Shown here one piece after another: positions 56,168 through 64,000 of a stretch of DNA of 64,000 nucleotides. Under the pieces are notes generated by a model. That model searched no databases and was not told where the DNA came from. It saw only the letters and a program-made list of their open reading frames with translations. This stretch comes from Tuctoria greenei (Eukaryota; Streptophyta; Magnoliopsida; Poales; Poaceae). The stretch's first letter is position 1. Each line of letters begins with the position of its first letter. The position numbers and the translations under genes are program-made. The DNA lies in the NCBI GenBank assembly GCA_036927565.1, contig JAYESD010000007.1:132778230-132842229 (forward strand). Direction: 5' to 3'.

Positions 56168-59100
56168 CTAAGTCCTACGGATAGCTGAGGCAACAGCTTG
56201 AGCGGCCTCCTGAACACTCTCCCGGGCAGCATCCATCTCTTCCTCGATCATCCCTTCAACTACTGGACTCAGGGGGAAGTGGGGGTCCCGGCTCCAGTAA
56301 CATGCTAACACGTACTCGACGACGGTCATGGTCAAGGACCTCCCCTCCGTCTCCAGCTGGTCCACGACGACGTCAACCACTACATCGAGCTTGCCGCCAG
56401 CAGAGCTAAGAGCCACCAGCGCTTCATCTAGTTCTGGCACTGGGTTGGCCGGACATACCGAGCTGAAGCCAAATGGTGTCAGTGCTCCGTCGGACCGTCC
56501 CAGGAAGTCCCACACCCGCTGGGACTCGTACGCCCTCAAGCTCCGCAACTCCTCTAGAGCCCTCTTGGCGGCCGCTAGTTCTGCACCTTCCTTCGCAAGG
56601 CACTCAACCTCCTTGCCGTGCTACTGAATGCTCTTGGCTAGCTGCTGCTCTCAATCAGCAAGCTCCAACTCTTTGAGAAAGATACGGTTCCAATGCTCCG
56701 CCAGGTCTTCCTCCTGGCCTCGAGATGTGTCCTCTCTGGCAGAGATGTTATCCTCTCGCTTGTTAAGGCTTTGACCCCATTCCCAGAGCCTATCCTCCTC
56801 GAGCTTACACCGCGCTTCAAACCTCTTGCGGTGGTCCGCCAAGCTCTGCTCACCCACCGGCAGCTTCCGGGAAAGCTCCTCCTCTCTCTGACTCAGGTCC
56901 TTCCGCTTCTCAGCGAGTTCGGCCTCGCCCAAGTCGAGCTCCTGGCGGCGCTTGTGGAGAGTCTCATGCGAGGTGATTAGACCCCCTTGGCGCTGGTCCG
57001 CGGATCTATGGCATTCCACAACTTCCTCATATATCTTCCACGCCTTCTCATCGAGAGATTTAAGGGTAGCCTCTCTCTCGTTGAGGAGCTCACCTTACGC
57101 GACCAGCCAGGTTTCCTCGTCCTTGACCCACTCTTCGCGTTGACAGAGCCTGTTACGCTCCTCCTCCAGAGCCTTTCGGTTGTGCTCGAAGGACACGACA
57201 ACCTGCTACAGGCCAGAGCGGGCATTGTCGATGGCCAGTTCTAAGTGAATGGGTGCGATACCAGATGGGAGCGCCCCTTCCCCCATCTCCACCAAAACGT
57301 CCGCTGTCACCCGGAAGGGACTCCCCCTCGAAGGCGGCGGCACCCGCAGGCTTGAGGCGCCTGGGGCCTCCGCCGGACCCTCCAGTGCAGCCGCAGGCGC
57401 TCCCGGTTCAGCCCCCGACACTCCTGGTTCAGCCTCTGACATCACAGAGGCAGGATGTGCGCCCGAAACCTCCACAGCTTGGAGCACGGACGTAGGTGCA
57501 CTGGACGCCACTGACTGAGGCACCGAAGCCTCAACCACCCTCGGTGCAGGAGCACATACTTCGACGACCATCGGGTCGGCCACCACAACCTCCATAGTAG
57601 TTGGCGTGGGGGCCGACTCTTCAACTACACCCGGCTCGCCGACCGGGGCCTCTACCGCATCTGGCATGGGGGTCGGCCCTCAGATACATCTGGCTGAGGC
57701 ACCGGAATCTCCTCGGAAGATGGTGTGGGGGCCGATCCTTCGGTGGCCCCACGCACCAGGGGTGGAACTTTTGCCGACTCCGGAGCTGTGCCGGCGCTCG
57801 GCACCTCTGTCGGGGCCTCAGGGGCTACTTGCTCCGGCGCTGGAGCCCCGGCTGTCCCCGCATCAACAACCGGGGGTCTCGGTTCTGGTGCAACCACACC
57901 TGTGGTTGGGGGCGCCCTCGAGTCATCCGAAGCCTCCACATCCGCCTGAGCAGGTGCAGGAACTGGAGCTGAAGCACCTGCCTGCACAACCTTCTGTGCG
58001 GCCGGTGGTGTGGCAGTCGTCTATCCTTTCTTGGAAGCGCTGCACATACAAGATAGAAACGTTTAAAGGGTGACTTTGACCCGAAAAGGAATCAAAGTAA
58101 GAGCTCAGTTGTGTACCTTGGGAAGCCCCAAGTACCGCGGAGATAGAGCCGCTTCTGAGCAGGGCCGGAGCCAGACCCGACGGACCCAGCGTGGTCGGAG
58201 CCCCTGGCCTCCCAGGAGCTTGGGCCGGAGCTGGAGCCTTCCTGGTCGGAGTGACCCCCGTTTGGGGGGGACCTCCAGAACTTGGTACCGTAGTTGGCGC
58301 CAAGGTGGGAGGTGGCCCCCCGGAGCCAGCGCCCGTCGGAGGTCCCTGAACTAGATGAGATGGCTCTCCGGAGGTCCCGATGTGACTTTCGTCACCTCGC
58401 ACCAGCTTCGTCTTCCGGCTGGAGGGCTCCGCTGGAACCTCGCCCTTGCCGGAGCTAGCAACTTCACCTCCCCGACTTAGGGGAATTGAGGCTGACTCCC
58501 CGGAAGCCCCAAGAGCCATGGTTGCAGGGGGAGCTTGCCTCTTCACAACCCCAATGTCATACAACCTTGACATTAGCTTCCGGAGCTCTCGGCAGAACTC
58601 AGAAGCCAGGTTCAGGGGTGGGAAAGACTCCAGAGGTATCAGGTAGTCGAGCGAGATGCTGGGTTTGCTCTGGAATTTCATCAGTAGCTCCTTCAGTGCT
58701 TCGTCCCTCACTTGGGTGTCAGCATCACGCGGCGTGAAGGTCCATGCAGTCCGTTCCCTAAACTTCAGTGGCGCTCCCATCTGTTCCTCAGGAAGTTCTC
58801 GAAGACCATCTGGGGGGTCACTTCGCCAGCGACGTATCCTTCAATCCTCACTACAACGGGCTTGTACACCGCCGGCAGCTCCGGGAGCTCGTTCCAGAGG
58901 TCGGTAGCCACGTTTGGGAGGCTCTATGGTAGGTCCAGCTTCTCGTGCTTGTACACAGTGATGATCACCCACTCCTTCTTCCAATCATCCCATTTTCTGG
59001 AGGAAAAGGTGTCCAAGTACTAGAAGGGGCACCGCTTCCGCTTCGTAAAGTAGTACAGCTCGACCATCTCGTTCCCCTTCCCAGTGGTCTGCAGGGTGAA

Positions 59101-59439
59101 GATATTCCGGAAGAGCTCTAAGCTGGGATGCACTCCCACCCACATCTCGTAGAAGTGGACGAAGGTAGCGACCAACAGAACTGAGTGGGCCTCAAGGAAA
59201 TGCAGTTGGATGCCGTAGAACTCCAGCAATGTCATTAGGAAGGACGAGAAGGGGGGAAGTAGGCTGACCATGGTGTATCCTTGGAAGAACACCATGTCGC
59301 CGGCATTCTTCTTCTTGAAAGGAAGCTCGCCAAAGCGGATCTTGTCATTGAAGGAGTCGTGGGACCATCCCATGTAGTCTCAGACCTTCGTTAGCCCCTT
59401 CTCAGTCTTGATCTTGCTGGTGGGGAGGCCCAACTCCAT
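56168..59439 (-). pseudogene. Tat antisense ORF ('putative gypsy type transposon' domain plus coiled coil)
   Basis: The ATG at 59439 (MELGLPTSKIKTEKGLTKV), then an in-frame TGA, then DYMGWSHDSFNDKI. The segment MVSLLPPFSSFLMTLLEFYG, LHFLEAHSVLLVATFVHFYE and LELFRNIFTLQTTGKG matches the pattern I know as the Transposase_28 domain. A Pro/Ala/Ser-rich low-complexity stretch follows (about 58500-57210), then a heptad-rich coiled coil (57020-56650, KRRQELDLGEAELAEKRKDL) and an acidic C-terminus ending SAIRRT. Several stops and frame changes are present. Tat elements of maize and rice carry such ORFs opposite to gag-pol; their role is unknown. Confidence 0.78.
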
Positions 59440-59941
59440 GGCAACGAGATGGAGTAGGGAAAGGATGGTTGTGCAAGGGCTAGGGCTCCAGGCTGAAGGA
59501 TGCGAGAAGACAGTAAGGTCTTAAGCGCGGGTGCGAGTGGAGGCGTGAAGAGCATATGACCTGCGCTAGTCCCCTTCTTAAGTATACATCTGTGGCGTTT
59601 GGATGGAAACCACAGGCATCATGATACTGGAGCTACTCGCGCTATGATTGGTGGGTTGGAGCATGATTTGGCACAAAGGCCGAGTAGCCGCCTCGAGGTA
59701 GCCGCTCTCATAGGAGAGAGTTTAAAACTGAAGGGCGGCGACTTAACGGGCGTGCGAAACCGAAACAAAATTCGTATCGGGAACCAATGACCATTGATGG
59801 CGCGATATCTACCGACAAAGATTTATCCGCCGCATTGAAGGGAAGCCCTCAAAGTCGCGGCACGAAGACTCAAAATGGCCCCACCTCAGGTATAACCACT
59901 TAACCAAGGAAGTTCCTCCACGAGATGGGCTCGGGGGCCAC
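59440..59941. other. spacer between the antisense ORF and the Tat 3' LTR
   Basis: Would hold the promoter of the antisense ORF; a TATA-like TATACTTAAG lies on the minus strand near 59577-59586. The purine-rich end GAGATGGGCTCGGGGGCCAC directly before TGTCGG is the probable polypurine tract. Confidence 0.5.
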
Positions 59942-60898
59942 TGTCGGTACCTGGCGAACTGGGTACCCCTAGAAACAGGGAAGGAGGCACGCTAGGTCCC
60001 ACTGCCCACAGGGGCAAGATCCGACGTGTTCCCAGGGTGCCATGTGGCATGCGGAATAGCCACGCCTCTCCACTAAGGGAAGGCTCGACGCTACCATGTG
60101 CCCTGCAACTCCAGGTGCATCTCCCTCATGGAGGGGAGGTCCGGCGCTGCCATGTGTCCTGCAGGTCTGGGTCCACCTCCCCGCCAGGGAGAGGTCCGGC
60201 ACGCTCACCAGGTCGACAGCCCTGAGCCTGCCTCCCTGCGGGAAGAAGGTCCGGTGCAGCCACGTGTCCGACAGCTCCAGACTCGACCACTCGGCTGAGG
60301 GAAGGACTGGACTCGCCATGTGGCAAGCAGCGCCACACCTAGCTCATCCCGCGATAGCGGCAATAAAGAGGGACGAGCCCAGTGCAAGGGAAAAGACGCG
60401 CATGTTCCCTAGGTAAGCAGGAGCTCGCACTCATAAGTCAAGAGTCCTGTACTCAGTCCGTCGATAACAGGCTGGCGCCAAACTACTATGTACGATGGAC
60501 GAATGAGAGGCTGCGAGAAGATGGACAAGACACCGCCTGCCATGATGAGGGGCTATGTGTAGCCCTGCGGCAAGGCATGGCCATACGACACATTGAAGCC
60601 ATTGTTAGGCGATAACATTTACTCCCAAATATTAGGTGGGATTTGGTATACCCAGGGCCACTTGTCGGGCCCCGGGTCCCACTTGTAAGCTGTTCGGCCT
60701 TGGACTATAAAAGGACCGAGTAGCAACTGACTAGGACAAGCTCGCTCAGACCCGGAGTCATTCAACACACTCGAGCAATACAACACACAAACCACCGTGG
60801 AGTAGGGTATTACGCTTAGGCGGCCCGAACCATGTAAAACCCTTGTGTTAATCGTCTACTGTGCTTGATCTTGTTAGGACTAGCCCCCCGAAAATACA
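59942..60898 (+). repeat. 3' LTR of the Tat element (end approximate)
   Basis: Starts TGTCGGTACCTGGCGAACTG after a purine tract. A TATA box TATAAAA lies at 60706-60712. It contains four to five degenerate GGTCCGGC...CCATGTG-type units (60060-60320) that read as direct repeats. The right end is set at AATACA (60898) but has no partner to confirm it. Confidence 0.65.
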
Positions 60899-61838
60899 TC
60901 AAACCGCAGACTGCTTCTGAGCAGGTGCTATAAGGTATTTTATACCTTAGCCAAGGAACAACAGATCACACTCAACCTATGTTGAGTGCACGTCATCCCT
61001 TTGTGGTTATAAGTATGTTGTACCTTAGCCAAGGAACAACAGATCATACTCAACACATGTTGGGTACATGTCCCTCCTTTGTGGCTATAGGGTATCATTA
61101 CCTTAGCCAAGGAATGATGGATCACACCTAATGCATGAGGGGTACAAGTTATTCCTATATGGAAAGAAGGTATGATACACTTTAGCCAAAGAATGATGAA
61201 ACACACTCAACGCATGTTGAGTGCACGTCATACCTTTGTGCTAAGGGTTATCACTACCTTAGCCAAGGAATAACAAGGTACATCCAACCTATGGGAACCT
61301 TGAAGTGTGGATAAACGACATTGACAAAAATCTCCTCGACCACACTCATAAAACCCATGGAAGGCAATCCAACATCGACACTGAACCCTCCAATGTCAAA
61401 GCCATGCTGCAACAAGGTTAGGCCAACCTCACGGCTTACATCCATCATTAGGGTTTCAACCCCTATCGCGGACCTTGAACAAGAACAATCTTGGGGGAGG
61501 ACCCCCACTTGAGGTAATTTGTATCACACCCCTTGCGTATTTATTTTCCATTCACCCATCATCCACCTTGCATACATATAAAAGAACTTCTTAAAAAATA
61601 TAAAAGTAGAGTAGATTTGCTTCCAAAATAAAATAAAAGATGTGCGGTAAGAATGGTTTGGAATTCACATAGATGAAATGATGAATAATTGCTCTATTTT
61701 AATTTTCCTAAGTCCCTAGTTCAAAACTTCCTACTCTCCAACATATTGCTCTCATTGGCTAAAATTGCTTTTGCCTTGATTTGGAAATTGTGGATAGAAA
61801 ACGCTTAATCCATTGTAAGTTGTTGTGAGATATGATAT
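60899..61838. repeat. degenerate tandem repeats and unclassified retroelement-like sequence
   Basis: Five units of about 74-82 bp, each with TACCTTAGCCAAGGAA, start near 60943, 61021, 61098, 61181 and 61255. Downstream, CTTGGGGGAGGACCCCCAC (61490-61508) resembles sequence near the 3' end of Athila-type gypsy elements, so this may be a remnant of one. The rest up to the copy C LTR is AT-rich with no recognisable gene. GATAT at 61834-61838 may be the left TSD of copy C. Confidence 0.55.
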
Positions 61839-63623
61839 TGTAAGACCTATATGTGCTGAATACATTGGCTTGTAGTGAATACACCTGGCTTTGATGATAA
61901 AAGTTTTGAATATCACCAAAACACCTTTTTATCAAGGTCCGACTCTAGCTCCGAGCTACAGCAAAGTCCGACTAGCTTTGGTCAGCTCCGGTGAAGTTTT
62001 GTCTTTAGCTCCGCCATGTCTGATAGCTCCGACATGTTTTTTTTATAGCCCCGCCGTGTTTTTGCTAAGCTCCGACTAGTTCTGGTTAGCTCCGGCGCTA
62101 GGTCCTGCTAGTTTTGTAAGCTCCGGCGGGAGCTTGGTTGTACTAGTTTTGGTAAGCTCCGGCGCTAGGTTCTACTAGCTTTTGTTAGCTCCGGCTCAAG
62201 GTCCGGGTTGCTCTGGCAAGGTCCGGAACTTGACCATAGTGCTTCTGCTTTTCATTTGCAACATTTTGTACTCGCTTTACATTGTTGGAAAGATTGCTTA
62301 GTATTCATTTGCTAAGTTTTTGGTGCGTTTTGGTTGATATGGCTGATATCGTTTTGCTATGCTTTGCAACATGCTTATGTGAGGTTCTCATGTAAGGTGT
62401 TGTGTTCGGAACTAACTTGAGTCAAGTCGAGGACTTGGGCTCGTATGGATTGGTTGTTTATTCATGTGCAGGTGTTGCTTGAGTTCAAACATGGATGGTG
62501 ACGGGATCCATTGGACTAGTCTCAGGGAGGAGATGAGGTTCCAACAACCAAATTCAGGAGGAATTGTGGTTGAGCTGATCAGGAGGTTGCGCAACATGAT
62601 TGAATCAAGAACAATGCATATGAAGGTATCGTGCACGTCATTGGAAGATGTTTGCACGTGTGCAAGGAGTGCATGGACGTGACTACATGGTTCCGAGGCG
62701 TGATGAAGAGATGTGGACGTAAAGAATTGGTTAGAAAGGTCCAACCGACTAGGTTATGGATTCAGACTGCGGCTGAGTCGGGTTTGACTCAAATATGGAA
62801 AGATTTGAGTTGGTTAAGATAGGATTTCGTACGGGTCACGAATTTGAGTTGTTTAGGAATGTGGGATACGTTCCTAAGGTGTTTGGAAGTCTTAAGATTG
62901 CTTCTATCTGCGTATAGAAGAATCCTAAGCAGTTATGGAAAGTTACAGTTCGTGAACAGAGTAGGATTATGTTCCTGTTCTGAGTTGAGTTGGCTTTCGA
63001 GCTGGTTATATAAGCAAGGGAGCCCAGAGCTCGTGGTACACGACTTTGGGGCTGTTCCGCTTGTGTTCTATTGAATAAAATTCGTAGTTTGAAGGAATTT
63101 TTGTGCCTTGTTCGTCCGACTTGTTCCAGACAAGTTTTACTCGTCGAGTTTCTGGACAGCACTACCTTTTGTCGGTGGTTTTATCATAACTCGAGTTTTA
63201 CAGATCCAATTGACGTGATTCTTTTTGGGTTATCTTCTCAACTTGATTGTCTATCATATTTCAAAATTTGACGGTCATTGGATTTGTGGTCTATGATCTA
63301 CACGAGTTTCTTTGCAGCGTTCTAGAACTGTTTTTTCTCGGGTAGGGCAGATTGACCATTGTTTGATCTTTTGATCATAACTTGAGTTTTTTCTCGACGG
63401 ATTTGAGTGATTCTTTTTGTGTTGTCTTCGTGACTTGATTCTCTCTGATATCTATCACTTTTGTTACGGTGAAACACGTTTAGATTAGTCTCACACATGA
63501 TTTCTTTAACAGATCGTTTTTCTGTCGAAAGGGTTTGGGGTTTAATTGTTTCAGCTGCGTAAGATTTTTAAATCTACCATTCACCCCCCTCTGGTAGCTT
63601 TTCACGTGCTCTTCGATCCTACA
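61839..63623 (+). repeat. 5' LTR of family 3 copy C (1785 bp), longest motif array
   Basis: TGTAAGACCTATATG ... GATCCTACA. The array at 61934-62230 has at least a dozen AGCTCCGGC / GGTCCGACTAG units, about twice that of copy B. The rest of the LTR is collinear with copies A and B. Confidence 0.93.
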
Positions 63624-63686
63624 ATTGGTATCAGAGCCACGGTGCTCTAATCTTTGTGATTTGCGCGTGTTTTTTGACTAATCATT

Positions 63687-64000
63687 ATGGAGAAGTACTC
63701 TGCCAAACCTTGTGTGTTCGCTGGTATTGATTTTCAGGTTTGGAAGGCAGGCATGGAGACTTTCATCCAGGCACAAGGCTTTGCAATATGGGAGAAGGTA
63801 CACAAGCCTTACGAAGTGCCGTCAAATGATCAAGTTACAGCTACAAATCTGAGAGATGTCGACAATAACAACAAGGCTCGGAACTTGATCATACAAGGAT
63901 TAACACAAAGCGACTTCGACCGTGTTGCACACCTCCGATCTGCATACGATGTGTGGAAAGCACTTTGTGACTACCATGAAGGATCCAACACAATCAAAGA
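63687..64000 (+). CDS. gag of family 3 copy C, N-terminal part
   Basis: MEKYSAKPCVFAGIDFQVWK at the start, open to the window edge, including the segment LIIQGLTQSDFDRVAHLRS typical of UBN2-type copia gag. Intact as far as visible (about 105 codons). Confidence 0.85.
   Translation, partial: MEKYSAKPCVFAGIDFQVWKAGMETFIQAQGFAIWEKVHKPYEVPSNDQVTATNLRDVDNNNKARNLIIQGLTQSDFDRVAHLRSAYDVWKALCDYHEGSNTIK

Larger units (their letters stand above)
53141..60898 (+). mobile_element. Ty3/gypsy retrotransposon, Tat lineage, 3' half
   Basis: Contains archaeal-type RNase H and integrase on the plus strand, a hairpin array, a long antisense ORF with a 'putative gypsy type transposon' domain, and a 3' LTR starting TGTCGGTACC. 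An antisense ORF between pol and the 3' LTR is characteristic of Tat elements in grasses. Gag, protease, RT and the 5' LTR are missing. Confidence 0.87.
61839..64000 (+). mobile_element. copia family 3 copy C, 5' part
   Basis: 5' LTR 61839-63623, primer site TTGGTATCAGAGCCACGG at about 63625, and the gag start at 63687. The element continues beyond the window. Confidence 0.94.

Noticed and set aside
60037..60416. Several Ser/Pro/Arg-rich ORFs in the Tat LTR
   Set aside because: They come from degenerate direct repeats in the LTR; no coding support.
62412..62822. ORFs on both strands in the family 3 LTRs (also at 24324, 32371 and 49192)
   Set aside because: They recur because the LTR recurs, with different stops in each copy; no known domain.

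Overview
This window is a heavily nested block of transposable elements from a plant nuclear genome, almost certainly a grass (Poaceae). The evidence is a set of full-length and truncated Ty1/copia and Ty3/gypsy LTR retrotransposons with initiator-Met-tRNA primer sites (TGGTATCAGAG), an En/Spm-type CACTA transposon, and an 80-bp Stowaway MITE with the CTCCCTCCGTCCC end and a TA duplication. The one gene that looks like a normal host gene is a two-exon DUF247 gene. I cannot name the species.

Layout. (1) 1-11056, minus strand: a copia element of the Maximus/SIRE type. It has a complete 5' LTR (9651-11056), a partial 3' LTR (1-400), damaged gag and pol, and an extra 3' ORF. (2) 11057-15683, plus strand: the 3' half of a second Maximus/SIRE-type element with its own extra ORF and 3' LTR. 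Element 1 appears to have inserted into it. (3) 16228-36907, plus strand: a Tekay/Del-like gypsy element with target-site duplication (TSD) ATACA. It carries an ORF upstream of gag whose N-terminus resembles the histone H3 tail. Its pol is split at 23438/33000 by (4) a complete minus-strand copia element (23439-32994, TSD TAGAC, family 3 copy A), and its 3' end is deleted up to an 8-bp microhomology inside the 3' LTR. (5) 36913-40261: a small island with two degenerate Stowaway-like repeats, a 126/130-bp tandem duplication, the DUF247 gene (37801-39489) and a clean Stowaway MITE. (6) 40262-48668: a CACTA element with both genes on the minus strand, cut at its right end by (7) family 3 copy B (48669 to about 53140). 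Copy B is truncated and fused to (8) the 3' half of a Tat-lineage gypsy element (about 53141-60898) with RNase H, integrase, a hairpin array and a long antisense ORF. (9) 60899-61838: about five degenerate 78-bp tandem units and unclassified sequence. (10) 61839-64000: 5' LTR and start of gag of family 3 copy C.

Four observations stand out. The gypsy element's upstream ORF begins with an H3-like tail, in a lineage whose integrases normally carry a histone-reading chromodomain. Both Maximus-type elements repeat the palindromic motif array of their own LTR immediately upstream of their extra 3' ORF; element 1 also repeats the TATA box, so each may have an internal promoter built like its LTR. 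The ATGs of the gypsy upstream ORF, the gypsy gag and the element 2 extra ORF each follow a good splice acceptor, with candidate donors upstream. Family 3 LTRs carry a motif array that varies from about one unit (copy A) to many (copy C).

Nearly all element genes are broken by frameshifts and stops. Many stops fit C-to-T (or G-to-A) decay of methylated cytosines. LTR pairs read by eye differ by roughly 1% (element 1), 3.5% (copy A) and 4-5% (gypsy). That fits the nesting order in which copy A entered the older gypsy element.
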